Assembly (NCBI GenBank): GCA_009838515.1
Contig: VXRL01000073.1
Span: forward strand, 1-36,821
Length of the DNA: 36,821 bases
Source of the DNA: Terriglobia bacterium
Lineage (GTDB): Bacteria; Acidobacteriota; Terriglobia; Bryobacterales; UBA6623
Direction: 5' to 3'
Part shown: positions 18,256 through 25,894 of the stretch, piece by piece
Layout: every line of letters begins with the position of its first letter
How positions within the stretch are numbered: the first letter of the stretch is position 1
Notes under the pieces: model-generated
What the model was told of the DNA's origin: nothing
Seen by the model: the letters and a program-made list of their open reading frames with translations, nothing else
Databases searched by the model: none
Translations under genes and position numbers: made by a program

Positions 18256-18774
18256 TTAGAAGCCACCCCCATAGTGGTACCAAGGACCCGTTCCATCAAG
18301 CTGGATCAAGGTCCACTCGTACTCTCGAGTACCGTCTTTAGAGAGTTGGCGACCAGAGAATCCAGGTGTTGTCCGTACGGAAGCGAGAAGCTTTGCAATC
18401 ACATTTCTGTCCTTTGAACTCAGCTCAACTAATTTGACACCTACCACTTCGATCACATGATTCTCGGGCGTACATGAGCGAGCAACAAAGTCCCTCCAAC
18501 CTGCCATCCTCTCGGCGTTTTTCCTAGTGTTCGGATGAATATGACTTAGGACTGTTTCGACATCGAACTGGACGTACGCATCCAAGATTCGCATGAGAGT
18601 CTCGGATGGTGACAGGTCTGACGTGTCTTTGCTACCGCTTAGAGAACGGCCTGCCTGCGAAGCCGAGGTCTGCTCTGACATCGAATCCGAACGATCCAGC
18701 GCGGAACAGCCGAGTAGGGAACAGGCTAGGCCTAGGCTCACAATCCAGTTCTTCCACGCGAATCCGATCTTCAT
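18256..18774 (-). CDS. Putative lipoprotein, unknown function
   Basis: A 172-aa protein with a lipoprotein signal: basic start MKIGFAWKNW, hydrophobic core, and lipobox LLGC with C23. A Ser/Asp-rich linker follows (about 24-55), then a globular domain (PSETLMRILDAYVQFDVETVLSHIHP...) whose helix-then-strand order and final WTLIQLDG...WYHYGGGF resemble small NTF2-like/DUF4878 domains; that is a guess. ATG 18774 is preferred over an upstream in-frame start at 19068, because the extra 98 residues have no protein-like composition and the signal peptide starts here. It is bordered by a transposase remnant, so it may be accessory cargo. Confidence 0.65.
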   Translation of the reverse strand: MKIGFAWKNWIVSLGLACSLLGCSALDRSDSMSEQTSASQAGRSLSGSKDTSDLSPSETLMRILDAYVQFDVETVLSHIHPNTRKNAERMAGWRDFVARSCTPENHVIEVVGVKLVELSSKDRNVIAKLLASVRTTPGFSGRQLSKDGTREYEWTLIQLDGTGPWYHYGGGF

Positions 18775-19215
18775 CGCGCATGGCCGAAGCGCTGTCAGAG
18801 TGTCCACCGCACACTCAGTGGTTCTTACTCTCTGTAAGTCGTGGCGTTGCATGGCTCTAGTCGTCACAGTACACCACTGGGGAGAACTCGGCAAGGTGGC
18901 TTGCGCGCCGATAGGCCGGACGCACCGACACTGCCCCATTGCCGTCCTCCCGTCAGCTAAGCGCAGCCAAGCGGATGAAGGCAGGCGACAGCACCTTGTA
19001 GGGATCGCAGCCCGAGGCTTGGTTTTCCCTGGCTGGGCGATCATGTCAGTTTCGGAACTCATGCCCACAAATTGTGGGGTGGCCTGAGGAAACTAGGAAT
19101 CCGACAGACAAGCCCGAAGGATGAGGATCATGGATCGCCCAACGACTTAGAAAGAGCTTACCGACGGTCTTGAGCGTGATGACACGAAGTTGGAGTTAGT
19201 GAGAGACTTGTCGGC
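18775..19215 (-). other. Gene-free gap
   Basis: About 440 nt with no credible gene. Open frames on the plus strand here run antisense into the lipoprotein gene and look like chance. Apart from the promoter-like pair at 18866-18894 nothing is recognised. The flanking transposase remnant suggests old mobile-element debris. Confidence 0.5.
18866..18894 (-). promoter_or_regulatory. Putative sigma70-type promoter for lipoprotein gene
   Basis: On the minus strand TTGCCG (18894-18889) and TACTGT (18871-18866) are 17 nt apart. Predicted transcript start is near 18859, about 85 nt before the ATG at 18774. Confidence 0.35.
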
Positions 19216-19764
19216 TCAGGCGTCGTGGTCGTGGTCGCAGCCGAAGCTCGCGGGCACTCCGTGCTTGTTCAGCTCCGCGATACCAATGCGCGAGGTGTAG
19301 TAGCCCTCGACCGTCATGCGCTTGACCTTGGCAAAAAACTCCGCCCCAAGCCTCAACTCTGGGTCGTCGCTGCCGTCTAGCGACTCGAGGATCTCGACCT
19401 GCTGCGCCTCTTCGAGGGCCACGAAAGGCGATTCGTGCAAGCCGATCGCGTGACCGTCAAGCCATCCGAGGCCCTTGAGGAACGCGTGGCCGCGGTCCGG
19501 GTCGACATCATGCAGCATCAGGTCGATGTATTCGTTGACCTTCGCGGCCTTCGCACCCGGCGTGTCGGTCGCGGGGATGATCAACTCGCTGAGAACCACG
19601 ACGGTCTCGTTCTGATGCTCATCGAGGAGCATCGGCTGCCACGGCACTTCGGCGACAGCCTGGGCGGCCACTCCCGGGGCGGGAGCGATCGTGGTGACCA
19701 GCGGCCCGGCAGCCGCAGCACCCGTGCCGACAAGGGCGGACTTGAGCCAATCGCGACGTTCCAA
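19216..19764 (-). CDS. Gluconate 2-dehydrogenase subunit 3-like protein
   Basis: A 182-aa exported protein. It starts with a Tat-like signal, MERRDWLK with an Ala/Gly-rich core and probable cleavage after VAAQA. The mature part follows the gluconate 2-dehydrogenase subunit 3 pattern (about 48-170: LDEHQNETVVVLSELIIPATDTPGA with the conserved IIP.TDTPGA, then KVNEYIDLMLHD, EILESLD, FFAKVKRMTVEGYYTS, IGIAELN). Subunit 3 normally accompanies a GMC-type flavoprotein that oxidises sugars or sugar acids; no such gene lies beside it here. The C-terminus is a short Cys/His/Asp tail (FGCDHDHDA) that could hold a metal. The catalytic partner must be elsewhere. Confidence 0.85.
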   Translation of the reverse strand: MERRDWLKSALVGTGAAAAGPLVTTIAPAPGVAAQAVAEVPWQPMLLDEHQNETVVVLSELIIPATDTPGAKAAKVNEYIDLMLHDVDPDRGHAFLKGLGWLDGHAIGLHESPFVALEEAQQVEILESLDGSDDPELRLGAEFFAKVKRMTVEGYYTSRIGIAELNKHGVPASFGCDHDHDA

Positions 19765-19864
19765 GGCAGGTTCTCCGGAAAGACCGTCATTGTACTACCA
19801 GACGGAAGGCGCGAGGCGGCGAGCGGGGATCGTTTCGGAAACTCAAGATGATTCGCTTGCGATG

Positions 19865-20995
19865 CTATCGCGACCAAGAAAGATCCGGGTCATCCCTGCT
19901 GGGCCGGGGCGTCTGAACGGATATTCTGGCCGGAGCCGATGCTGTGCGTTCTCTGTGTGCTCTCGCGACAGCCTCTCCAACTCCCTTCGTCGTGGCCCCA
20001 AGCATGGTCCTCTTGATCCTGGCACCTTGCAGGTCCGCCCCAGTCGCGTCGGCACCAAGTAAGTTTGCACCTTCAAGATTCGCGTTCCTTAGGCTGGCCT
20101 CCCTCAAATCAGAGTTGCGCAAGTCGGCCTCGGTGAAATCCGCTCGGTCGAGAAGGGCCTGCTGAAAGTTCACGCCAACTAAGACCTTTCTACGAAAGTC
20201 CGCACCGCTCAGATCCGCACGTTCGCCCTGCTGGCCATTCGAGTCCGTCCATATTTGGTGCAAGGCGAGAACGCGAGCCAACGAGCGGTCTGCCGGTGCC
20301 GCCTGTTCAATCACCTGCATACCCCTACGGTGGAGTTGCTCTTCGACAGCGATGCGAAATCTCAGGGCTCGATCATCCGCCGTTGTGACCCCAGAAAGAA
20401 GTTTGTCATGTGGGAATGCTTGACGATACTCATCCGCGAGCGCCTCGTAGTCGCGGGTGTAAGTGTCCGCTGATCTGATTTGCTCCGCCGAGAGCATATC
20501 TCCGTACTTGTCAGCAATAAATCCTAGATCGAATAGATCGCGTGCCCGGTTGCGGCCGGCAGACGCCCTCATCTTCTGGTCAAAGATCGCTGTCACCCTG
20601 TAGGTGCGGATCCCATCAATCATCACTACATCATCTTCATTGGGTGTCTCGCGAAAGCTCAGGTCAATGTTCAGGAGCCGGTCACCCCGCGTTGCTGGAT
20701 GCTCGTAATGAACCTTGAACCGCTGGCCGACGTCAGTATCCTTTCCGACGATAAAGTCTGCTAGCTCCACGCCTGCATCGCGAAGCCCCGTCTCGACAAA
20801 GTCCCTAATTGCAACTGGTCCTTCGGCGTCGAAGTCAAGATCGGTCGAGTGTCTGTCCAGCCCATATACGAGAGCCAAGGCGCTCCCACCCTTAAAGACG
20901 TAGGGCGTAGCTTGGAGCCGACCAAGCACTGCCAGCATCACACTCTCGTGGATTTTCTGATCTGGCCTCAGGAAAATACTACGGTCGGAAGCCAT
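19865..20995 (-). CDS. AbiEii-type nucleotidyltransferase with pentapeptide-repeat tail
   Basis: A 376-aa fusion. Residues 1 to about 225 are an AbiEii/AbiGii-type nucleotidyltransferase, the toxin half of abortive-infection toxin-antitoxin systems. Seen here: GGSALALVYGLDRHSTDLDFD (G36 to D56, with D52 and D54 as metal ligands), NIDLSF (D111), FDQKMRAS (K141) and RARDLFDLGFI. In known members it transfers nucleotides to tRNA or other RNA. Residues about 259-333 are pentapeptide repeats (A-[D/N]-L-x-x units), which form a right-handed beta helix, sometimes a DNA mimic. A basic, Pro/Ser-rich tail ends it. Such a fusion is unusual for AbiEii proteins. Start ATG 20995 lies 28 nt inside the upstream gene, so translation is coupled. 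Confidence 0.85.
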   Translation of the reverse strand: MASDRSIFLRPDQKIHESVMLAVLGRLQATPYVFKGGSALALVYGLDRHSTDLDFDAEGPVAIRDFVETGLRDAGVELADFIVGKDTDVGQRFKVHYEHPATRGDRLLNIDLSFRETPNEDDVVMIDGIRTYRVTAIFDQKMRASAGRNRARDLFDLGFIADKYGDMLSAEQIRSADTYTRDYEALADEYRQAFPHDKLLSGVTTADDRALRFRIAVEEQLHRRGMQVIEQAAPADRSLARVLALHQIWTDSNGQQGERADLSGADFRRKVLVGVNFQQALLDRADFTEADLRNSDLREASLRNANLEGANLLGADATGADLQGARIKRTMLGATTKGVGEAVARAHRERTASAPARISVQTPRPSRDDPDLSWSR

Positions 20996-21546
20996 TCGTC
21001 GTGGATCGCTCTCAATTCAGGAGCGAATTGCTTGCCTAGCGGTTTGAGATATTCCTCAACCAAATGCTCGATTTGCTCTTCAGTGTCCAACCACTGATTG
21101 ATGCTGTATACCGGACAATACCTTGGGTGCCTCAGACAACGCCCGTCCGCAGTGTCCAACACCACGTAGTCGGCGATTGCACGGTAGTGGTTAGCCACCC
21201 AAACCGGTCCGCAATCTGGAGGGATCACCCAGTCGGCTAGGATGTGAGCCATGTCGCGCACGCCTCTACTGCCGAGACTCGGGGTGGAGTCGCCCCAGCC
21301 TCCCGGTCCAGCGAGCGTCAAGGTGTGCGGATTGTCCACCGTGGTGAAGAATGAATCATCTTGGTGCCAGTCTCCCGTATACTCGCCGGGAACGCGGAGG
21401 TTGAGAGCCGCTTGGTACGACACATACTGAGTCGGTGACGTGACAGGAACGCGGACCGGACAGAACTTGACACCATAGTCGTTCTCCTCCCAAGGAGGCC
21501 CGATCGTTGGAAGCAGCTGCTCTTCTGTTTCCGTAGCAGGCATCAC
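20968..21546 (-). CDS. Upstream partner of the AbiEii fusion, probable antitoxin
   Basis: A 192-aa protein of a family I cannot name. Its first gene position and 28-nt overlap with the nucleotidyltransferase fit an antitoxin or accessory protein. It is not the usual AbiEi winged-helix antitoxin. Visible blocks are VTSPTQYVSYQAALNLRVPGE followed by GDWHQDDSFF, SLGSRGVRDMAHILADWVIP, VWVANHYRAIADYVV, and VYSINQWLDTEEQIEHL...YLKPL. No signal or membrane segment is seen. The start ATG 21546 (or 21543) has only a weak AGGG upstream. Its role is inferred from gene order, not from homology. Confidence 0.75.
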   Translation of the reverse strand: MMPATETEEQLLPTIGPPWEENDYGVKFCPVRVPVTSPTQYVSYQAALNLRVPGEYTGDWHQDDSFFTTVDNPHTLTLAGPGGWGDSTPSLGSRGVRDMAHILADWVIPPDCGPVWVANHYRAIADYVVLDTADGRCLRHPRYCPVYSINQWLDTEEQIEHLVEEYLKPLGKQFAPELRAIHDEWLPTVVFS

Positions 21547-21658
21547 ACCCTAATGGTGCCATAGGATCGCGGCGAAGCCCGTCGGCAATCCCCGATTGCG
21601 GCGCGCTCAGCGGAATCGGTCGGTGCCTGGCAGGCGCAACGCAGCCCCTGCCGACAAG

Positions 21659-21686
21659 AAAAGGGCCGCGCCAAGAGCGGCTTGGC
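21659..21686 (-). terminator. Possible terminator after the porin gene
   Basis: On the minus strand GCCAAG and CTTGGC (21686-21670) form a 6-bp hairpin with a 5-nt loop. After seven GC-rich bases comes TTTT (21662-21659). It is about 60 nt past the porin stop. The gap between stem and T run makes it a weak candidate. Confidence 0.3.
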
Positions 21687-21748
21687 CGGTGGCGCCGCCG
21701 GGGCGGGGGTGGATGGGTGGGGCCGCCGCTCCCAGGGGGCGGTGAGTC

Positions 21749-23152
21749 TTATTCATAAGGCCCGCAGCGCCACATGAAGCCGACGGTGAAGGTGTTTTGG
21801 TCCATCGAGAAACCGTCAGCGCAGGACGGACACCCGAAGAACGCTACGTCGGACCAGTCGCGCCGGTACTCGATGCGCGTCAGGAAGCGCGGATCCTCCT
21901 TGACCGGCTGCACCTCGAAGGTGATCGTGTTCTCGCGCAGGTTTTGCACCGTGCCGGTGGAGCGAGCGTCCGAGTCGTCCAAGAACTCGATGCGGTAGGC
22001 CAGCCGAATCTGGTCCGACAGGTGCACGCGAGCGTACCCGCCCATGCCCCAAGACGTGGCTGCGATGCCCATCGGGTCATTGACGGAGATGTAGTCCAAG
22101 TTGACCATGACCTCGAAGCGGTCGTGCAGGCCGCCGTACATGTTCCAGCTGAAGTTCTTGAGCAAACCGGTCGCGCCCTGGTCGCCTTCCGGTCCCGAGA
22201 TCCAAGTGGCTGTGGTATTGAAACGGTCGCTCGGGGCCGCCGAGATCTGAGCACCGTACGACTTGCCCGAGTTCTGGTCCCAAGCGTTGTCGAATCCGTT
22301 GACGAGCATGAACGTCGCAGTCACGGTGTCGTTGAGCGGAGTGCTGATCTTGGCACCGAAGTGCGAGAACGGCTCGTTCCACGCCCAAAGGATGCCCCGC
22401 GTGTAGTTCCAGTTCAGGTGGGACTCGGCGACCTCCAGTCCGGCGATCGTGCCGAACGCGCCGACGTTGAACTCCGCACCGTTGGCGAACTGGTAGTAGC
22501 CGTAGGCCTGCTGGATGTAGATCACGTCCTCCAGCGGACCGGGTTCGAGCCCGTCGCGGAACAGGCGGGCGCCGGAGCCGAACCAGATGTCGGAGCGGAA
22601 GCCGATCGGCCCGTCGCCGCTGGCGTCGAACTCGAGCTTGGCCTGGTTCAGGCCGAAGCCACGCGAGTTCGGATTGGTGTAGTACAGCGTGTTGTAGCCG
22701 TCTTCGGGGGCGTTGGTGTTGTACGTGTAGTACGTGTCCAGCAACCCGGTGAATGAGATCGGCTGGCCGCCGCTGCTAGCCACGCCGACGGGCGAATCCT
22801 GGCTGGGCTCGGCTTCGCTCACGGCCGCCGGACCGTCCCACTTCGGCTGTTCCGGAGTCGCCGCCACGAGCGGTGGCTGGGGCTGCATGGGAGCAGCCAA
22901 GTCCACCGCAGTCTGAGGTGCCGACTCGACGGGCTCGGCTGCCGGCGCCGCGGCAACCTCGTCGCTCTCGTTGAGGGAATCGAGCATCGCTTCGAGTTTC
23001 AGCAGGCGCGCCCGTAGCGAACTCAGCTCCTCGCGAAGCGAAGCTTCGACATCAGCAGTCTCGTCCGAAGTTGCCGCCTCAGACGCAGGTCCCGCCAGCA
23101 GAGGAGCTGCGAGCAAGGCGAATGCCAGCAACGTAAGTGTTAGATTTTTCAT
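21749..23152 (-). CDS. Outer-membrane beta-barrel porin (BBP2/OmpL-like)
   Basis: A 467-aa outer-membrane protein. A clean Sec signal (MKNLTLTLLAFALLAAPLLA) leads to a Ser/Glu/Leu coiled coil at about 32-60 (SLREELSSLRARLLKLEAML), as in trimeric porins, then a Pro/Ala/Glu linker to about 130. The remaining 330 residues are alternating beta strands rich in Tyr/Trp/Phe and Asn/Gly (FTGLLDTYYTYNTNAP, YIQQAYGYYQFANGAEFNVG and similar), matching the putative beta-barrel porin-2 pattern. It should allow passive uptake of small solutes; specificity is unknown. The chain ends in MWRCGPYE rather than the usual terminal Phe. ATG 23152 has GGAGG 5 nt upstream; an upstream in-frame start lacks a signal. 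Confidence 0.88.
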   Translation of the reverse strand: MKNLTLTLLAFALLAAPLLAGPASEAATSDETADVEASLREELSSLRARLLKLEAMLDSLNESDEVAAAPAAEPVESAPQTAVDLAAPMQPQPPLVAATPEQPKWDGPAAVSEAEPSQDSPVGVASSGGQPISFTGLLDTYYTYNTNAPEDGYNTLYYTNPNSRGFGLNQAKLEFDASGDGPIGFRSDIWFGSGARLFRDGLEPGPLEDVIYIQQAYGYYQFANGAEFNVGAFGTIAGLEVAESHLNWNYTRGILWAWNEPFSHFGAKISTPLNDTVTATFMLVNGFDNAWDQNSGKSYGAQISAAPSDRFNTTATWISGPEGDQGATGLLKNFSWNMYGGLHDRFEVMVNLDYISVNDPMGIAATSWGMGGYARVHLSDQIRLAYRIEFLDDSDARSTGTVQNLRENTITFEVQPVKEDPRFLTRIEYRRDWSDVAFFGCPSCADGFSMDQNTFTVGFMWRCGPYE

Positions 23153-23170
23153 GATGTCCTCCAGTGATAA

Positions 23171-23258
23171 AACCCGCACCCCCGGTGTGCCGGGGACGGA
23201 GCGGAAGGCTTGGGCGGGTTCGTATCGTTTGTCCAGGCGGAGGTTGCCCACCCGCCTG
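23171..23258 (-). promoter_or_regulatory. Structured porin leader with competing hairpins
   Basis: In the transcript leader three 7-bp stems compete. Stem A: CAGGCGG pairs with CCGCCTG (23258-23252 with 23240-23234). Stem B: GGCGGGT with ACCCGCC (23256-23250 with 23219-23213), which uses one arm of A. Stem D: AACCCGC with GCGGGTT (23220-23214 with 23177-23171), which uses the other arm of B and is followed by TTTTATC. A 6-bp GC hairpin (CCCCGG-loop-CCGGGG, 23195-23180) lies inside D. A plus D would look like a terminator, B like an antiterminator. The ligand or signal is unknown. Confidence 0.45.
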
Positions 23259-23314
23259 AAACTTCACAGTAAGGAACAGCCATAGGATGGGCAAGAAGAT
23301 TCTTTTTATGGGCT

Positions 23315-23327
23315 AGATTCAGAATCT
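23315..23327. repeat. Perfect palindrome AGATTC-A-GAATCT
   Basis: A 6-bp inverted repeat with a single central base, in the AT-rich tract upstream of the porin. It sits about 20-30 nt downstream of the predicted transcript start, where an operator would act. A second imperfect pair, TTGATGAAA and TTTCATATCAA, lies at 23337-23366. Confidence 0.45.
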
Positions 23328-23351
23328 TTAATTGGATTGATGAAAGTTCAA

Positions 23352-23380
23352 ATTATTTCATATCAATCATTTACAGACAA
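23352..23380 (-). promoter_or_regulatory. Putative porin promoter
   Basis: On the minus strand TTGTCT (23380-23375) and AATAAT (23357-23352) are 17 nt apart in an AT-rich tract that stands out from the GC-rich surroundings. The expected transcript start near 23345 gives a leader of about 190 nt. The -35 overlaps the last codons of the upstream gene. Confidence 0.45.
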
Positions 23381-24109
23381 TAGTGGACTATCTTGAATAC
23401 GTTTGCAGTCGTCCGGAAGCACCGCTGAGGAAAGGAAATTTCGGGCGCTGTGCAGCAAGTGGCGGTGGGCGGTCTTCGTATGTCCGCAACGGCAGAGCAG
23501 GTGCGCCAGTTCATGGGCGAGCGGGGAGTAGCTCGGATCGCGTCGCGGCAGCCAGTGGCTTTGGTATGCGATCCAGGCCGTGTTGAAGTACGGAGCGGTC
23601 GTTTCCCCCTGGAGCCGGGGGCGGTACGAGACGGCCAGCGAAGCAGTGCCCGCCACTCGGCCGATCAGGAAGGCCACGGGATAGGCAGCGTCTGCGGGGA
23701 GCCGCGCTGCCAGCCGCGCCACTGTCGGCGGCACGCCCGTCACTGGGTCGGTTAGAGCGGTGTCGATGCGACGAGCCGGGGGCGGCAGGGCCAGCCGGAC
23801 CAGGGTGACATCGCGGATGGCCACGCCGCAGGCCTCGAAGATGGCGGCCGTCTTGCGCAGCTGGCGGATGGCCCGCGCCTGGCTCCAAGGAGTTCGCCGG
23901 TCGAACGCCACTGTCGCGTCGAGGCTCAACGGCAAGCTGGGGCGCCCTTCGGGGTACAGGTCGCGCTCGGTCAGTTGGCGAGCCTCGGCCGAGCCGAATC
24001 CGGATTCTGCCCAGGGCGCGAACTGGCTCCGGGCTTCCACCGATGCCCCGCTGGCCAACAGCGTAACCAGAGACAGGGTGGCCCGTCGCGACAGCCCCCA
24101 CCTATGCAT
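23363..24109 (-). CDS. Predicted secreted HELAH zinc metalloprotease-like protein
   Basis: A 248-aa protein when started at ATG 24109, which gives a signal peptide (MHRWGLSRRATLSLVTLLAS, likely cleavage after SVEA). An earlier in-frame ATG at 24151 is possible; anything before that lies in the divergent gene and has poor composition. The zinc motif HELAH (about 199-203) is followed seven residues later by another His (CRCGH), close to but not matching the metzincin spacing. The preceding part has FLIGRV..TASLAVSYRP and TAWIAYQSH, like other small extracellular peptidases. Its substrate is unknown. It reads towards the porin; its end overlaps that gene's promoter. Confidence 0.65.
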   Translation of the reverse strand: MHRWGLSRRATLSLVTLLASGASVEARSQFAPWAESGFGSAEARQLTERDLYPEGRPSLPLSLDATVAFDRRTPWSQARAIRQLRKTAAIFEACGVAIRDVTLVRLALPPPARRIDTALTDPVTGVPPTVARLAARLPADAAYPVAFLIGRVAGTASLAVSYRPRLQGETTAPYFNTAWIAYQSHWLPRRDPSYSPLAHELAHLLCRCGHTKTAHRHLLHSARNFLSSAVLPDDCKRIQDSPLLSVND

Positions 24110-24121
24110 GAGGTCCCATGA

Positions 24122-24127
24122 TAGACT
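24122..24127 (+). promoter_or_regulatory. Putative extended -10 element TGA-TAGACT
   Basis: TGA directly precedes TAGACT. The predicted transcript start near 24134 lies about 55 nt before ATG 24190 of the PLP enzyme gene. It overlaps the start of the divergent metalloprotease gene. A perfect inverted repeat (GCGGCGA-AC-TCGCCGC, 24154-24169) lies in the leader. Confidence 0.35.
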
Positions 24128-24189
24128 GCGGCAGGCCCGCCGGAATTGCATCGCGGCGAACTCGCCGCTGAACGCATCGAGACTGGGAA

Positions 24190-25287
24190 ATGCATATCTC
24201 GAGCCTCGACACCCCCGCCCTGCTGGTCGACCTCGACAAGACCGAGGCGAATCTGGACCGGGCCGCCGTCTACGCCCGGCGCCACGGCCTGCTCCTGCGC
24301 CCGCACACCAAGACGCACAAATCACCGCTGATCGCACGGATGCAGCTGGACCGGGGTGCGGCCGGGCTGACCGTAGCCAAGGTGGGCGAAGCCGAAGTGA
24401 TGGCTCAGGAGGGAGTGCCTAACCTACTGTTGGCATACCCGGTTTGGGGCGACGCCAAGTGGCGCCGCTTGGTCGAAGTCGCCAAGAGACTGCCGGTCAC
24501 CGTGGCGCTGGACAGCGCCGAAGCGGCCGGCGGCCTGTCACGCCACGCGCAACAGGCGGGAATCACCCTCGGGATCTTGGTCGAAGCCGATCTGGGCATG
24601 CGGCGCTGCGGACTGCCGCCGGGGGAGAGCCTGGTCCGGCTGGCGCAGGCAGTCAGCACCATGGGCGGATTGCGCCTCGACGGGCTGATGTTCTACCCGG
24701 GCCACATCAACCTTGCCGCCGAGGCGAGCGAGCAGCAGATCGAGACCCTGCGCGGCGAACTCCGGGAGGTGCTTGAGAGCTTCCGGACGAGCGGCCTTCC
24801 GACCGAAGTGGTCAGCGGCGGATCCACTCCGACGCTGTTTCAATCGCACACAATCGAGGGCATGACGGAGATCCGTCCGGGCACCTATGTGTTCAACGAC
24901 CGGACGCAAGTCGCGGCCGGAGCCTGCACATGGCAGGACTGCGCCGTGACGGTCCTAGTCACCGTGGTGTCGACTCCGCGGCCGGACACAGCAGTCATCG
25001 ACGGGGGGTCCAAGACATTCACGTCGGATCCGCTGCGCCCAGGCGGGGACGGCGGCTTCGGCCGAGTCGTGGAGATGCCCTCAGCGCGGTTCCGTAGAAT
25101 GAGCGAAGAGCACGGCCTGCTCGACTTGCGGGAGCATGCCGGGCCGCGGCCGCGCATCGGGCAGCGGCTGAGGATCATACCCAACCATGTGTGCGTCACC
25201 GTAAACATGCACGAAGCGGCCTACGGCCTGCGGGGCGACACGGTTCAGCGATCCTGGCCGGTGTCGGGACGGGGCAAGCTTCAATGA
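24190..25287 (+). CDS. D-threonine aldolase/D-serine deaminase-like PLP enzyme
   Basis: A 365-aa fold-type III pyridoxal-phosphate enzyme. The alanine-racemase-like TIM barrel opens with TPALLVDLDKTEANL and the PLP-lysine block RPHTKTHK (K41 is the probable Schiff-base lysine). VAKVGEAEVMA, GLMFYPGHI and VSGGSTPT (phosphate binding) follow in the family order. The C-terminal domain holds the metal pair H333 and C335 in PNHVCVTVN, typical of the D-serine dehydratase-like C-terminal domain. Members cleave D-threonine to glycine and acetaldehyde or deaminate D-serine to pyruvate; sequence alone does not separate these. RidA, coded 36 nt downstream, removes reactive enamine intermediates, which favours the dehydratase reaction. 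Confidence 0.9.
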   Translation: MHISSLDTPALLVDLDKTEANLDRAAVYARRHGLLLRPHTKTHKSPLIARMQLDRGAAGLTVAKVGEAEVMAQEGVPNLLLAYPVWGDAKWRRLVEVAKRLPVTVALDSAEAAGGLSRHAQQAGITLGILVEADLGMRRCGLPPGESLVRLAQAVSTMGGLRLDGLMFYPGHINLAAEASEQQIETLRGELREVLESFRTSGLPTEVVSGGSTPTLFQSHTIEGMTEIRPGTYVFNDRTQVAAGACTWQDCAVTVLVTVVSTPRPDTAVIDGGSKTFTSDPLRPGGDGGFGRVVEMPSARFRRMSEEHGLLDLREHAGPRPRIGQRLRIIPNHVCVTVNMHEAAYGLRGDTVQRSWPVSGRGKLQ

Positions 25288-25323
25288 GACCCGGCACACA
25301 AGACTTGAGAAGGGAGCGGCAAC

Positions 25324-25728
25324 GTGAGTAGCAACCAACAGCGATCGATCCGACGGGTAACCGCCCAAGGCGCGCCCAATCCCCAAGGGCCGTATTCCCA
25401 CGCGGTCAAGGCGGCGGGCTTCGTATACGTCTCCGGGCAGGCGGCGCTGGATCCGGCGACGAGCAAGCCGATCCACGGCACGGTGGCGGAAGAGACTCGC
25501 CGTACGCTCGACAACCTTAAGGAAATCTTGGAAGCTGCCGGCGCCTCGCTGGAAAATGTCGTCAAGTGCAGCGTATTCTTGGCGGACATCCGAGACTTCG
25601 CCGCCATGAACGCGGTGTACGCAGAGTATTTCGACGCGGCCAAGCCGGCCCGGACGACCGTGCAGGCCGTGCTGCCCGCGGCCGGGCTGAAGGTCGAAAT
25701 CGACTGTATAGCGTTCGTGGGCGATTGA
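25324..25728 (+). CDS. ridA: RidA enamine/imine deaminase
   Basis: A 134-aa RidA (YjgF/YER057c/UK114) protein, a trimeric cytosolic enzyme that hydrolyses reactive 2-aminoacrylate-type imines made by PLP enzymes. Conserved blocks are PNPQGPYSHAV, YVSGQAALDP, QTRRTLDNL-like ETRRTLDNLKEIL, VKCSVFLADI, and PARTTVQAVLP with the substrate-binding R110, then VEID (E125). Length is normal for the family. Start is GTG 25324 with AAGGGAG upstream. It follows the D-serine-dehydratase-like gene, a pairing that makes metabolic sense. Confidence 0.95.
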   Translation: MSSNQQRSIRRVTAQGAPNPQGPYSHAVKAAGFVYVSGQAALDPATSKPIHGTVAEETRRTLDNLKEILEAAGASLENVVKCSVFLADIRDFAAMNAVYAEYFDAAKPARTTVQAVLPAAGLKVEIDCIAFVGD

Positions 25729-25894
25729 GCCTGGCGACACCTCGTTGCAGGCATGACCGATCGGCTCGGATCCGGGCTGAGGCCGTCGACCTACAATGTC
25801 GGATGCTAGGAGCCTGCGGCGTCAGTACAGCGAAGGCGGCGCACGGGGACGAAGTGCTCTGCTTTGTGGATAGCCCGCGGCAAAAAGGCGCAGC

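Noticed and set aside
18593..19087. Plus-strand open frame of 164 codons over the lipoprotein promoter region
   Set aside because: Runs antisense to the lipoprotein gene, Cys/Arg/His-rich without motifs; the lipoprotein on the other strand has a clear signal and lipobox.
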